Source: an uncultured Prevotella sp.
Lineage (GTDB): Bacteria; Bacteroidota; Bacteroidia; Bacteroidales; Bacteroidaceae
Length of the DNA stretch: 64,000 nucleotides
Direction of reading: 5' to 3'
Assembly: GCA_934204655.1 (NCBI GenBank)
Contig: CAKPZJ010000009.1
Span: 1 to 64,000, forward strand
The notes beneath the pieces were generated by a model. It was not told where the DNA came from and did no database searches. It worked only from the letters and a program-made list of their open reading frames with translations. This document shows positions 43,057 to 51,897 of the stretch, piece after piece; position 1 is the first letter of the stretch, and each line of letters begins with the position of its first letter. A program made the position numbers and the translations under genes.

Positions 43057-44244
43057 ATGGGACAATTACAAGAAAGGTATAAGAAATACCGCGAGCCGCA
43101 GAAATATATGGATGCAGGAGTGTACCCTTATTTCAGAGCGATAACCAGCAAACAGGGTCCTGAAGTTGAGATGGACGGTCACAAGGTGCTCATGTTCGGC
43201 TCTAATGCCTACACTGGCCTAACAGGCGATGAGAGAGTTATCGCTGCTGCACACAAGGCGCTGGATAAGTATGGCTCCGGATGTGCTGGAAGCCGTTTCC
43301 TCAATGGTACCCTTGACATCCACGTACAGTTAGAGAAAGAACTCGCAGAATTTGAACATAAAGACAATGCACTCTGCTTTGCAACAGGTTTCTCCGTTAA
43401 CGCTGGCGTTATCGCCATGGTGGTGGGCCGGGGCGACTATATTATCTGCGACGACCGCGACCACGCCAGTATCGTAGACGGCCGCCGTCTGTCGTTTGCC
43501 ACGCAGCTGCACTACAAGCACAATGATATGGAAGACCTGGAGCGGGTGCTCCAGAAACTGCCTCTGGAAGCCGTCAAGCTGATAGTAGTAGACGGTGTGT
43601 TCTCGATGGAGGGCGACTTGGCTAAGCTGCCGGAAATCGTGGAGCTGAAGCACAAGTACAACTGCTCTGTCATGGTAGACGAGGCTCACGGACTGGGTGT
43701 CTTTGGCAAACAGGGACGGGGCGTGTGCGACCACTTCGGGCTTACCGACGAGGTAGACCTTATCATGGGTACTTTCTCTAAGAGCCTGGCATCTATCGGT
43801 GGTTTTATCGCAGGCGACAAGGATACCATCAACTATCTGCGCCATACCTGCCGTACCTATATCTTCAGTGCGAGCGATACACCTGCCGCTACAGCTGCTG
43901 CCTTAGAGGCTCTGCACATCATACAGCAGGAGCCTGAGCGTCTGGAGCATCTGTGGAACATCACCCACTACGCCCTGAAGCGTTTCAAGGAAGAGGGCTT
44001 CGAGATAGGAGATACCGAGAGCCCCATCATACCGCTCTATGTACGCGATATAGAGAAGACTTTCCTCGTAACCAAGCTGGCTTTCGAGAACGGAGTATTC
44101 ATTAACCCCGTAATCCCCCCTGCCTGCGCCCCACAGGACACGCTGGTGCGGTTCGCCCTTATGGCTACCCACTCACAGGAGCAGGTGGAGCGTGGCGTGC
44201 AGATCCTGAAGAAGTCATTCCAGGAACTGGGCATTATCAAGTAA
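43057..44244 (+). CDS. spt: Serine palmitoyltransferase (sphingolipid synthesis)
   Basis: PLP enzyme of the alpha-oxoamine synthase family that condenses serine with an acyl-CoA to start sphingolipid synthesis in Bacteroidetes. 395 residues: YPYFRAITSKQGPEVEMDG (about 25-43), GSNAYTGLTGD, GSGCAGSRFLNGT (about 76-88), CFATGFSVNAGV, DHASIVDGRR (about 139), VDEAHGLGVFG (about 207-217) and the PLP Lys in GTFSKSLASIGGF (about 239). 2-Amino-3-oxobutyrate CoA ligase is a close relative and the alternative; the opening MGQLQERYKKYREPQKY segment and divergent lipid kinase favour serine palmitoyltransferase. TACCTTTG (43017-43024) is the -7 box. A strong terminator follows. Confidence 0.88.
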   Translation: MGQLQERYKKYREPQKYMDAGVYPYFRAITSKQGPEVEMDGHKVLMFGSNAYTGLTGDERVIAAAHKALDKYGSGCAGSRFLNGTLDIHVQLEKELAEFEHKDNALCFATGFSVNAGVIAMVVGRGDYIICDDRDHASIVDGRRLSFATQLHYKHNDMEDLERVLQKLPLEAVKLIVVDGVFSMEGDLAKLPEIVELKHKYNCSVMVDEAHGLGVFGKQGRGVCDHFGLTDEVDLIMGTFSKSLASIGGFIAGDKDTINYLRHTCRTYIFSASDTPAATAAALEALHIIQQEPERLEHLWNITHYALKRFKEEGFEIGDTESPIIPLYVRDIEKTFLVTKLAFENGVFINPVIPPACAPQDTLVRFALMATHSQEQVERGVQILKKSFQELGIIK

Positions 44245-44267
44245 GCTACTACGCTATTTATCACTAT

Positions 44268-44302
44268 AAAGCTGGCAGAGACAGGTTTCTGCCAGCTTTT
44301 TT
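44268..44302 (+). terminator. Intrinsic terminator of spt
   Basis: Perfect 12-bp stem AAAGCTGGCAGA / TCTGCCAGCTTT with an 8-base loop and a run of six T (TTTTTTAC). Confidence 0.92.
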
Positions 44303-44429
44303 ACTATCTGCCCTACCCGCCTGACTGGTATGGCAGCGATATTTTCGGGTACAACGGGCCTGTAAATGGAAAAAACTTCGTATTTTTGCAGCGCTTAATA
44401 CATATATAATAGGTAACTACTTAACAGAA

Positions 44430-45194
44430 ATGGACATAGAGTCGAACAACGAGCTTACCTTCTGGGAGCATCTTGACGTATTGCGAGGCAGCCTGATACG
44501 CATTGTACTGGTATCGGTCATCACGGCGCTGGTGGCTTTTTTCTTCAAGGATGAGCTGTTTAGCATAGTACTCGCCCCGCGTAACTCCAACTTCTTCATA
44601 TACAAGTTACTGGGTGGGGATCCGTTCGATATTAAGCTGGTGAATATCGGCCTGACCGAGCAGTTTATGATTCACATGAAGACGGCTTTCTGCTTCGGCA
44701 TCCTGGTGGCTTCGCCCTACATACTGTACCTCTTATACAAGTTTGTGTCGCCTGCGCTCTATCAGAACGAGCGCCGCTACGCCTTGCGCATCGTGGGGGG
44801 TGGCTACGTCATGTTCATAGTGGGTGTGCTGGTCAACTACTGCGTGATATTCCCGCTCACGGTACGCTTCTTAGGCAACTACCAGGTTAGCGAAAGCGTG
44901 GGCAACATGCTATCGCTCCAGTCGTACATGGACACGCTGATGACTATGACTTTTGTATTTGGCGTGGTGTTCGAGATACCTGTTATTAGTTGGCTACTGG
45001 CCATGTTCGGACTGCTAAAGGCTCAGTGGATGCGCCAGTATCGTAAAAATGCGTTTGTGGTGATACTCATTATAGCCGCGGTCATCACCCCCACTTCCGA
45101 TGCGTTTACCATGTCTATCGTGGCGCTCCCCATCTGGCTGCTCTACGAGGTAAGCATCATCATCGTGGCCCATACCAAACGTGTCATCAACTGA
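44430..45194 (+). CDS. tatC: Twin-arginine translocase subunit TatC
   Basis: Six-membrane-segment receptor of the Tat pathway for folded proteins. 254 residues: the cytoplasmic start LTFWEHLDVLRGSLIRI (7-23), which includes the signal-peptide binding residues; periplasmic loops; LVASPYILYLLYKFVSPALYQNERRYA (about 90-115; conserved FxxPxLxxxER); and FEIPVISWLLAMFGLL (about 185). No tatA/B adjacent. TATTTTTG (44381-44388) is a likely -7 box. The stop is 15 bases from the stop of the convergent trmO. Confidence 0.95.
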   Translation: MDIESNNELTFWEHLDVLRGSLIRIVLVSVITALVAFFFKDELFSIVLAPRNSNFFIYKLLGGDPFDIKLVNIGLTEQFMIHMKTAFCFGILVASPYILYLLYKFVSPALYQNERRYALRIVGGGYVMFIVGVLVNYCVIFPLTVRFLGNYQVSESVGNMLSLQSYMDTLMTMTFVFGVVFEIPVISWLLAMFGLLKAQWMRQYRKNAFVVILIIAAVITPTSDAFTMSIVALPIWLLYEVSIIIVAHTKRVIN

Positions 45195-45209
45195 TACAGC
45201 CGCTTACGG

Positions 45210-45890
45210 CTATGCTTCACGGGTAGCATCGGTTACCTCTACCCTCCCATTGGCTACGCGGAAATGTATATCGTAGCCTCCGTAGGGCATACCGTAGATC
45301 TTCTGATTGTCCTTGTGGTAGTGTGGGCGAGGGTCCAGTTCCAGTATTTTAGTAAGAGCCAACATTTGTTGGCCTGTAAACAGCCGACGCACCTTTGAGG
45401 GTATCTCCACGTTCAGCCGTTTCAGCACATGCGTATCGGTAAAACCGCCCCGGGCCTCGGGGTGGCTGTCGGCATAGGGCACGTAGGGCTTAATGTCATA
45501 AATGGGGGTACCATCCATCAGGTCGGCACCATGAACATGGATAACGGGACCACGGCTGTCGTCCCAAGCAATATGGCTGATACGTACAGACGATAGTCCC
45601 AATGGATTAGGGCGGAACGGCGAGCGCGTGGCAAATACGCCCATCTTCTCATTGCCTCCCAACAGAGGTGGGCGAACCACCAGGCTGTTAGCCGAGTGGC
45701 TATTGGCCGAAAATTCCCATATTAGCCAGAGATAATCAAACTCTTCCAGCCCACGCAGGGCATCTGCATTGCGATAGGTGGGTACAAATACTATCTCGCC
45801 CTCTAACTCGGCTACCAAGCCGCTCTGCTTGGGCACTCCAAACTTGGACTTAAAGGGTGAGCGGAATATGGCAATAGGTTCGATGGTCAT
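45210..45890 (-). CDS. trmO: tRNA (N6-threonylcarbamoyladenosine37-N6)-methyltransferase
   Basis: SAM-dependent methylase of the TsaA/YaeB beta-barrel family acting on t6A37 of tRNA-Thr. 226 residues from ATG 45890 (MTIEPIAIFRSPF); the frame upstream to 46055 has no supporting similarity and crosses the terminator of the uxu unit. Motifs: FRSPFKSKFGVPKQSGL (9-25), LEEFDYLWLIWEFS (about 49-62), FATRSPFRPNPLGLS (about 83-97), GADLMDGTPIYDIKPYVPYAD (about 116-136) and DPRPHYHK in the C-terminal domain. Confidence 0.92.
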   Translation of the reverse strand: MTIEPIAIFRSPFKSKFGVPKQSGLVAELEGEIVFVPTYRNADALRGLEEFDYLWLIWEFSANSHSANSLVVRPPLLGGNEKMGVFATRSPFRPNPLGLSSVRISHIAWDDSRGPVIHVHGADLMDGTPIYDIKPYVPYADSHPEARGGFTDTHVLKRLNVEIPSKVRRLFTGQQMLALTKILELDPRPHYHKDNQKIYGMPYGGYDIHFRVANGRVEVTDATREA

Positions 45891-45923
45891 CTCGGTTATG
45901 ACTGGTGCTATTCTGGAAAACAT

Positions 45924-45975
45924 AAAAAAAGCCATCCCCCTACAGCCGATAATCAGTAGCGGTGTAGGGGGATGG
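45924..45975 (-). terminator. Terminator of the uxuA-SDR unit
   Basis: 13-bp perfect stem CCATCCCCCTACA / TGTAGGGGGATGG (45932-45944 and 45963-45975), followed on the minus strand by a T-run (45930-45924). It separates the SDR gene from trmO. Confidence 0.88.
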
Positions 45976-45987
45976 TATGGAATTTTA

Positions 45988-46800
45988 TTACATTGCGTAG
46001 ATGTTGAAACCGCCATCAACCACAGCCACGGTGCCTGTAACAAAGTTGCTGGCATCGCTCATAAGGTAGTGGATGGTGCCACAAAGCTCCTCGGGCTTAC
46101 CCATACGGCCGAAGGGAGTCTGACGAACTACGTCCTTGCCGCGCTCAGTGTACGAGCCATCGGGATTAGTCAGCAGCGCACGGTTCTGGTCGGTAATGAA
46201 GAAACCGGGGGCTATGGCGTTGACACGGATGCCCTCGCCAAACTTCTTGGCACACTCGTGGGCCATATACTCTGTAAAGTTGGAGATACCGGCTTTGGCT
46301 GCAGCGTAACCACACACACGCGTCAGAGGACGGAAAGCGGCCATAGAGGAGAAGTTTATGATTGAGCCCTTGCCCTGCTTTACCATAGGCTTAAGAAATA
46401 CCTGCGTGGGGATAACCGTCCCAACCAGGTTCAGGTTAAGTACCTTCTGGAACTGCTCTGGGTCTAAGTCAAAGAAGTTCTGGTCAGGGCCAATGGTGGC
46501 TCCCTTCTGGTTGCCGCCGGCTGCGTTGAGCAGAGTGTCTACCTTGCCATACTTAGCCACGATGGCATCGCACGTGGCCTGTACCATGGCTTGGTCCATC
46601 ACATCACACTTCATAAACTCGGCCTCTCCACCAGCTTTCTTGATATCGGCCACCACAGCGGCACCCACATCCTCTTTTCTGCCAAGCAGAATAACCTTGG
46701 CACCGTTAAGCGCCAGATACTTGCCAATACACCGGCCAAGTACGCCAGTACCGCCGGTAATTACTACTACGTAGTTTTTAATATCAAATAAGTTCTTCAT
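45988..46800 (-). CDS. SDR family oxidoreductase, probable D-mannonate oxidoreductase
   Basis: 270 residues. Classic short-chain dehydrogenase: TGGTGVLGRCIGKYLA (Gly-rich NAD site, about 15-30), NAAGGNQ (about 91), catalytic Ser in SSMAAF and YAAAK (Tyr about 160, Lys 164), ending VVDGGFNIYAM. Directly after uxuA (1 base between stop and start), it most likely interconverts fructuronate and mannonate, replacing the unrelated long-chain UxuB. Substrate is inferred from the neighbour only. Start at 46800 (MKNLFDIKN); the Met at 46809 overlaps uxuA. Confidence 0.87.
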   Translation of the reverse strand: MKNLFDIKNYVVVITGGTGVLGRCIGKYLALNGAKVILLGRKEDVGAAVVADIKKAGGEAEFMKCDVMDQAMVQATCDAIVAKYGKVDTLLNAAGGNQKGATIGPDQNFFDLDPEQFQKVLNLNLVGTVIPTQVFLKPMVKQGKGSIINFSSMAAFRPLTRVCGYAAAKAGISNFTEYMAHECAKKFGEGIRVNAIAPGFFITDQNRALLTNPDGSYTERGKDVVRQTPFGRMGKPEELCGTIHYLMSDASNFVTGTVAVVDGGFNIYAM

Positions 46801-46801
46801 A

Positions 46802-48001
46802 TTAATCAAAGAAACCAGGTTGTTTGTACTCGATACCTAACTCGCGGTCAACAGTAGCTAAAATGCCCTGAACCTGTCCCATAGCAAACATACGGCCAAG
46901 GAAACTGTAACCGGCATTGTAGCCACGGTTCTCATCGCCCAACATAGTCATGCCGTGGTCAACGCGCATAGGCAGGTTGGGGTTAGCTTTCTCGAAAATA
47001 CGTGCTAACTCGATGATATCAGCACGGCCACCTAAGTGGCTGGCCTCCGTAAAGTCGCCGTTGGGGAAGACATGGCAAGAGCGCAGGTGAACAAACCATG
47101 TGCGATGGCAGAACTCGCGGGCCATGTCAACTACATTATTGTGAGCACCAGCAGAGAGACTGCCGGCACAGAAGGTAAGTCCGTTATGAGGGTCATCTAC
47201 AGCCTGAAGGAACCATTCTATGTCCTCGCGGTTAGTGACAATACGGGGCAAGCCAAGGATGGGGAATGGGGGGTCGTCGGGGTGTACGCACATGTACATG
47301 TCGCACTCGTTGCAGACAGGCATAATGGCGCTGAGGAAGTAACGCATGTTCTCGCGCAACTCTTCCTTGGTGATACCCTTGTACAAATCGAGCAAATCAC
47401 GGAAGAGCTCGACAGGGTGTTCATCGCCCTCGGAGATATTGCCAGAGACAAATCCCTGGGTCTTTACAATAATATTCTCGACGAGGTTATGGTTGTCCTC
47501 GGCGGTCATAGTCTTCTTCAGTTCATCAACTTGGGCGAGCACGTCCTGTGGGTAATCTTTCTCGGCACCATCGCGCTTCAAGATACAGATGTCGAAGTAA
47601 GCAAACTGAGCATGAGAAAAATACAGGTTGGTAGTGCCATTGGGATTGGGATGGCTCAGGTCGGTACGGGCCCAATCCAGGACAGGCATGAAGTTATAGC
47701 AAATGGTGTGGATTCCCTCAGCCGAGAGGTTGCGCAGGCTCACCTTGTAATTCTCGATAAGTTGGTCGCGGTCGGGACCAGCATATTTGATGCTTTCAGA
47801 GACAGGAAGACTCTCAACGACACTCCATCTCATACCATAGCTCTCGATATAAGATTTAAGGTCATGGATTTTCTCGCGTGTCCATACTTCACCGTTCGGG
47901 ACGTCGTGCAGGGCAGTAACGATGCCCTCGACACCTATCTGTTTTAACATGGCAAGAGTGATTTTGTCATTCTTACCAAACCATCTCCAAGTTCTTTCCA
48001 T
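46802..48001 (-). CDS. uxuA: Mannonate dehydratase
   Basis: Converts D-mannonate to 2-keto-3-deoxygluconate in glucuronate breakdown. 399 residues: TWRWFGKNDKITLAMLKQIG (4-23; catalytic start), GIVTALHDVPNGEVW (about 26-40), CYNFMPVLDWARTDL (about 100-114), MCVHPDDPPFPILGLPRIV (about 237-255; metal Cys/His ligands) and NGLTFCAGSLSAG, HLRSCH, DHGMTML (metal His). Operon with the SDR gene. TAACTTTG on the minus strand (48044-48037) is a -7 box 36 bases upstream. Indicates use of uronic acids from plant or host glycans. Confidence 0.96.
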   Translation of the reverse strand: MERTWRWFGKNDKITLAMLKQIGVEGIVTALHDVPNGEVWTREKIHDLKSYIESYGMRWSVVESLPVSESIKYAGPDRDQLIENYKVSLRNLSAEGIHTICYNFMPVLDWARTDLSHPNPNGTTNLYFSHAQFAYFDICILKRDGAEKDYPQDVLAQVDELKKTMTAEDNHNLVENIIVKTQGFVSGNISEGDEHPVELFRDLLDLYKGITKEELRENMRYFLSAIMPVCNECDMYMCVHPDDPPFPILGLPRIVTNREDIEWFLQAVDDPHNGLTFCAGSLSAGAHNNVVDMAREFCHRTWFVHLRSCHVFPNGDFTEASHLGGRADIIELARIFEKANPNLPMRVDHGMTMLGDENRGYNAGYSFLGRMFAMGQVQGILATVDRELGIEYKQPGFFD

Positions 48002-48084
48002 TTATTGACTTTAGTTTTTATTCTATTTGTTTTCTGCAAAGTTAGCGATAAAATCGCTCTTAATGTAGTGATTGGGGTTAAAAA

Positions 48085-48121
48085 AAGAAAAAAGGCAAGC
48101 TGCCTACGGGCAACCTGCCTT
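48085..48121 (-). terminator. Terminator of the oxoacid oxidoreductase operon
   Basis: Stem of 13 positions with two imperfect pairs (48092-48104 and 48109-48121; AAGGCA ... TGCCTT), 4-base loop, followed on the minus strand by TTTTTTCTTTTTTT region (48091 downwards). The plus side also has a short T-run, so it may act in both directions. Confidence 0.75.
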
Positions 48122-48152
48122 GTTTTTATAATCATTATTACTATTCAGCCCT

Positions 48153-48698
48153 TTATGACTGCTTCTGAATGATTTTCATACCTTCAGAAACGGCCTGCAT
48201 GTTCAGGGGGATGAGCTTGTGGTGACGCTCGGGCAAACTCTTATAGAGCGCCTTGTTAAGACCATCAGTGCTCACCACGGGACATACCTTGAGCAATCCG
48301 CCCAGTACTATCATGTTGAAAACCTTGGTGTTCTTCATCTCCGCAGCCTTGTCCATGGCATCAATGCGGTAGATTTGGATGTCATCGCGTACCGGGGGAT
48401 TAGCAATGCCAAACCCATCGTAAATCAAGATACCTCCGGGCTTCACCTTGGGTAAGAACTTGTCGAGCGAAGGCTGATTGAGTACGATAGCCACATCATA
48501 CTTGCTGAGAATGGGCGACGAGATACGCTCATCGCTCACGATTACGGTCACATTGGCCGTTCCGCCACGCTGCTCAGGGCCGTATGCCGGCATCCAGGTA
48601 ATCTCCTTGTCTTCCATCAAGCCCGAATAGGCCAGAATCTTGCCCATTGACAAGACACCCTGGCCTCCGAAACCACTTATTATTATCTCTGTCTTCAT
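48153..48698 (-). CDS. 2-Oxoacid:ferredoxin oxidoreductase, gamma subunit
   Basis: 181 residues of the POR/KOR gamma family: IISGFGGQGVLSMGKILA (5-22), MPAYGPEQRGGTANVTVIVSD (about 36-56), NQPSLDKF and NMIVLGGLLK (about 133-142). With the alpha, beta and ferredoxin subunits encoded upstream it forms an enzyme that oxidatively decarboxylates 2-oxoacids to acyl-CoA and reduces ferredoxin. Substrate (2-oxoglutarate or branched 2-oxoacids) cannot be decided from sequence by eye. Last gene of a long operon; terminator follows. Confidence 0.92.
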   Translation of the reverse strand: MKTEIIISGFGGQGVLSMGKILAYSGLMEDKEITWMPAYGPEQRGGTANVTVIVSDERISSPILSKYDVAIVLNQPSLDKFLPKVKPGGILIYDGFGIANPPVRDDIQIYRIDAMDKAAEMKNTKVFNMIVLGGLLKVCPVVSTDGLNKALYKSLPERHHKLIPLNMQAVSEGMKIIQKQS

Positions 48699-48719
48699 AG
48701 TTATGTCCTCCTTAATTCG

Positions 48720-49487
48720 CTAAAGGTTTGTCGTGTCCTTCAGATCGCCCTTAGGATAGTTGGCAAACATATTCTCCTTCATCCATTCATTGGCTTTGAC
48801 TGGCGAGAGTTTCCACCCGCTGTTGCAGGTAGACACTATCTCTACCAAAGATGAGCCCAGTCCCTTCATAGACGACTCGAAAGCCTTGCGGATAGCTGCC
48901 TTGGCCTTGCGGATTGACGCCACGCTCTCTACACTCTGACAGGTAACATAGCAGGTGCCTTTCAGATGAGAGGCCAGTTCAGCTATATTGAGCGGCCAGC
49001 CGTGTAACTGAGGGTCGCGACCGTAAGGACAGGTACTGGTCTTCTGCCCTATCAGTGTGGTAGGGGCCATCTGACCGCCCGTCATACCATAAATGGCGTT
49101 ATTGATAAATATAAGAGGTATATTCTCGCCTCGGTTCAACGCATGGATGGTCTCGCAGGTACCTATACATGCCAAATCGCCATCGCCCTGGTACGTGAAG
49201 ACCAGCCGGTCAGGCCACAGGCGCTTGATACCGGTAGCTACAGCGGGAGCGCGACCATGGGCAGCTTCCTGCCAGTCGATGTCGAGATAACGATAGGCAA
49301 ACACGGCACAGCCCACAGGGCACACGCCGACAGCCTTGTCAGCCATTCCCATCTCCTCTATCACCTCGGCTACCAACTTGTGTACCACGCCGTGCGAGCA
49401 GCCCGGACAATAGTGCATGGTGGTATCGTTCATCAAGCCCGGCTTCTTGTACACCAAGTTCTCGGGGGCTATTATATCATTACTCAT
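48720..49487 (-). CDS. 2-Oxoacid:ferredoxin oxidoreductase, beta subunit (TPP-binding)
   Basis: 255 residues. Cys ligands and TPP site: YCPGCSHG (about 27-34), GVCPVGCAVFAY (about 52-63), HGRAPAVATGIKRL (about 74-87), the TPP motif GDGDLACIGTCETIHALNRG (about 100-119) and NNAIYGMTGGQMAPTT (about 128-143). It overlaps the alpha gene by 4 bases and precedes the gamma gene by 21 bases. Confidence 0.93.
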   Translation of the reverse strand: MSNDIIAPENLVYKKPGLMNDTTMHYCPGCSHGVVHKLVAEVIEEMGMADKAVGVCPVGCAVFAYRYLDIDWQEAAHGRAPAVATGIKRLWPDRLVFTYQGDGDLACIGTCETIHALNRGENIPLIFINNAIYGMTGGQMAPTTLIGQKTSTCPYGRDPQLHGWPLNIAELASHLKGTCYVTCQSVESVASIRKAKAAIRKAFESSMKGLGSSLVEIVSTCNSGWKLSPVKANEWMKENMFANYPKGDLKDTTNL

Positions 49488-50566
49488 AGCATTTTCTCCT
49501 TTAAAGCGTTAACTATCTCCTCGGGGTCGGGAACCATACCACCGAGGCGACCGAAATGGGCCACCTTGGACTGGCCGTTGACAGCGAGGCGTACATCCTC
49601 TATCATCTGACCGGCATTGATTTCGGCCACCAGAAATCCCTTCTTTGTACGTGCGAGTTCGGCTATCTGCTTCTCGGGGAACGGCCACAGCGTGATGGGA
49701 CGGAACAGACCCACCTTGATACCTTCCTCGCGAGCCAACTCGACAGCCTTTTCCGAGATACGGGCTATGCTGCCAAAGGCCACTATCACATAGTCGGCAT
49801 CGTCCATCTGCTGCTCCTCATAGCGTACCTCGTTGGCCTTAATGTCGGCATATTTTTTCTGTAACTGCAGATTGCGCTGCTCCATCACTTCCGACTGCAG
49901 TTCCAACGAAGTCAGAATGTTGGGCGAACGGTCGATGGTACGGCCGATAGTTGCCCACGGGCACTCGCGCCTGATTTCCTCCTCAGTACGGCGAGGTTTC
50001 ATGGGCGGAAGCACCACCTTCTCCATCATCTGACCGATGACTCCGTCAGACAGAATCATAGCCGGGTTGCGGTACTTGAAAGCCAGTTCAAAGGCCAAGT
50101 CCATGAAGTCGGCCATCTCCTGTACCGAGTTGGGCGCCAAGACTATCACGTAGTAGTCACCGTTACCTCCGCCACGCGTAGCCTGAAAGTAGTCGCTCTG
50201 GCTGGGCTGAATGGTGCCCAGGCCGGGGCCTCCGCGCTGCACGTTGACTATCACGCCAGGTATCTCGGCACCTGCCATATAACTGATGCCCTCCTGCATG
50301 AGCGACACGCCGGGCGATGACGAAGTGGTAAACACGCGCTTGCCCGCGCCAGCACCACCATATACCATATTAATAGAGGCCACCTCGCTCTCGGCCTGAA
50401 GTACCACCATGCCAGTGGTCTCCCAAGGCTTCAGAAGCGACAGCGTCTCGATAATCTCCGTCTGGGGAGTTATGGGATAACCGAAGAAACCGTCGGCACC
50501 GCACCGTATGGCGGCGTGGGCGATGGCCTCGTTACCCTTCATCAGTTTTACTTCCTGTTCAGCCAT
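49484..50566 (-). CDS. 2-Oxoacid:ferredoxin oxidoreductase, alpha subunit (VorB/KorA-like)
   Basis: 360 residues, pyrimidine-binding subunit: KGNEAIAHAAIRCGADGFFGYPITPQTEI (10-38), QAESEVASINMVYGGAGAGKRVFTTSSSPGVSLMQEG (about 56-93), NVQRGGPGLGTIQPSQSDYFQATRGG (about 107-132) and a C-terminal domain starting about 245 (YVIVAFGSIARI, GLFRPITLWPFPE). Closest remembered names are VorB and KorA. Follows the small ferredoxin gene after 3 bases. Confidence 0.93.
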   Translation of the reverse strand: MAEQEVKLMKGNEAIAHAAIRCGADGFFGYPITPQTEIIETLSLLKPWETTGMVVLQAESEVASINMVYGGAGAGKRVFTTSSSPGVSLMQEGISYMAGAEIPGVIVNVQRGGPGLGTIQPSQSDYFQATRGGGNGDYYVIVLAPNSVQEMADFMDLAFELAFKYRNPAMILSDGVIGQMMEKVVLPPMKPRRTEEEIRRECPWATIGRTIDRSPNILTSLELQSEVMEQRNLQLQKKYADIKANEVRYEEQQMDDADYVIVAFGSIARISEKAVELAREEGIKVGLFRPITLWPFPEKQIAELARTKKGFLVAEINAGQMIEDVRLAVNGQSKVAHFGRLGGMVPDPEEIVNALKEKML

Positions 50567-50569
50567 TGT

Positions 50570-50803
50570 TTAATCCTCCATCTTTTTCTTATAGACAGTT
50601 ATACAACCATCAGGACAGACTATTCCACAACTTGCACACCCTATGCAGTCATCGGGGTGAATGGCCTCGACGTACGGATAGCCGTGTACGTTTACTTTTT
50701 TCCGAGCCAATGCAATAACGCTCTTCGGGCAAGCCACGATGCACAGCTGACATCCCTTGCACCGGTCTGTATTGACTACGATAGCACCTTTTATCTTGCT
50801 CAT
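50570..50803 (-). CDS. 2x[4Fe-4S] ferredoxin, delta subunit of the oxidoreductase
   Basis: 77 residues with two CxxCxxCxxxCP motifs: CKGCQLCIVACP (16-27) and CIGCASCGIVCP (53-64). The order delta-alpha-beta-gamma with tight spacing shows it is the dedicated electron-transfer subunit. It starts 18 bases after the small TPR gene. Confidence 0.94.
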   Translation of the reverse strand: MSKIKGAIVVNTDRCKGCQLCIVACPKSVIALARKKVNVHGYPYVEAIHPDDCIGCASCGIVCPDGCITVYKKKMED

Positions 50804-50821
50804 AGTAATAGTACTGATAAT

Positions 50822-51001
50822 TTATGGATTGTAAGCATCCTTATTATAAAAGTTCAATATATCCTCCAGCATCTTCCGGGCTTCCCGGGCAGGTGAGTCG
50901 GGGTCTATGGCCGTCGCCTCCATATAGCAATTTATGGCGTGTTGCCAGTCGCCCTGACGCCGGTACTCGTTGCCCTGCTGGTAATACTCCTCTGCGGTCA
51001 T
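50822..51001 (-). CDS. 59-residue single-TPR protein
   Basis: [20 protein letters not shown] followed by [17 protein letters not shown] is a textbook TPR unit (residues 4-40), then a short helix [16 protein letters not shown]. Start ATG overlaps the folD stop as ATGA, so it is translated by coupling; the ferredoxin gene follows after 18 bases. Shorter than most annotation cut-offs, but the TPR consensus, overlap with folD and tight operon position make it convincing. It might help assemble or anchor the oxidoreductase; that is a guess. Confidence 0.85.
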   Translation of the reverse strand: MTAEEYYQQGNEYRRQGDWQHAINCYMEATAIDPDSPAREARKMLEDILNFYNKDAYNP

Positions 51002-51882
51002 TGATAAAATTCCTTCTTACCGGCCGAGAGGGTATTCTTCATCAGGGAGCAGATGGTCATAGGGCCTACGCCGCCTGGCACGGGCGTAATGTACGAACAG
51101 CGGGGAGCCACCTCGGCAAACTTCACATCGCCGTTAAGCCTGAAGCCACTTTTGCGTGTGGCATCGGGTACGCGAGTGGTTCCCACGTCTATGACGACGG
51201 CCCCCTCCTTGACCATGTCGGCCGTGACAAAATCGGGGCGGCCTATGGCGGCTATAATGATGTCGGCCGCGCGGCACTCGTCCTTCAGGTTCTTAGAGTG
51301 AGAGTGACATACCGTCACCGTGCAGTCGCCGTACTGCTTCTGAAGCATCAGCTGGGCCATGGGCTTACCCACGATATTGCTGCGACCCAGCACCACGCAC
51401 TTTTTGCCCGACGTCTCAATGTGGTAATGGCGTAGCAGCGTGAGTATTCCTAACGGCGTGGCCGACACAAAGCACGGCAAGCCGATGGACATACGGCCCA
51501 CGTTGATGGGGTGGAAACCGTCGACATCCTTGCGGTAGTCGATGGCCATGATAATCTTCTGCTCGTCAATATGCCTGGGCAGCGGCAGCTGGACAATGAA
51601 GCCGTCTACGTCGTCATCGCGGTTGAGCCTGTCTACACAGGCTAACAGTTCCTCCTCGGTTACCGTGTCTTCAAACCGTATTAACGTCGACTTAAATCCA
51701 CATTGCTCACAAGCTATCACCTTGTTCTTTACATAAGTTTCAGAGCCACCATCATGGCCCACCAATACGGCTGCCAGGTGAGGCTGCTTGCCCCCTCTGG
51801 CCACTATATTGCTGACCTCGGCTGCTATTTCCTGCTTAATGGCAGCAGCCGTGGCCTTTCCGTCTATTAATTGATATTCCAT
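50998..51882 (-). CDS. folD: Methylenetetrahydrofolate dehydrogenase/cyclohydrolase
   Basis: Bifunctional one-carbon enzyme. 294 residues: [22 protein letters not shown] (about 42-63; catalytic Lys in YVKNK), [19 protein letters not shown] (about 97-115), [13 protein letters not shown] (about 121-133), [19 protein letters not shown] (about 160-178; NADP site) and [18 protein letters not shown] near the C-terminus. Lies 15 bases after ffh and overlaps the TPR gene. Confidence 0.96.
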   Translation of the reverse strand: MEYQLIDGKATAAAIKQEIAAEVSNIVARGGKQPHLAAVLVGHDGGSETYVKNKVIACEQCGFKSTLIRFEDTVTEEELLACVDRLNRDDDVDGFIVQLPLPRHIDEQKIIMAIDYRKDVDGFHPINVGRMSIGLPCFVSATPLGILTLLRHYHIETSGKKCVVLGRSNIVGKPMAQLMLQKQYGDCTVTVCHSHSKNLKDECRAADIIIAAIGRPDFVTADMVKEGAVVIDVGTTRVPDATRKSGFRLNGDVKFAEVAPRCSYITPVPGGVGPMTICSLMKNTLSAGKKEFYQ

Positions 51883-51897
51883 AGTATTCTTATCTGT

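Noticed and set aside
47036..47947. 303-codon plus-strand frame antisense to uxuA
   Set aside because: uxuA is unmistakable on the other strand and the frame carries no recognisable motif.
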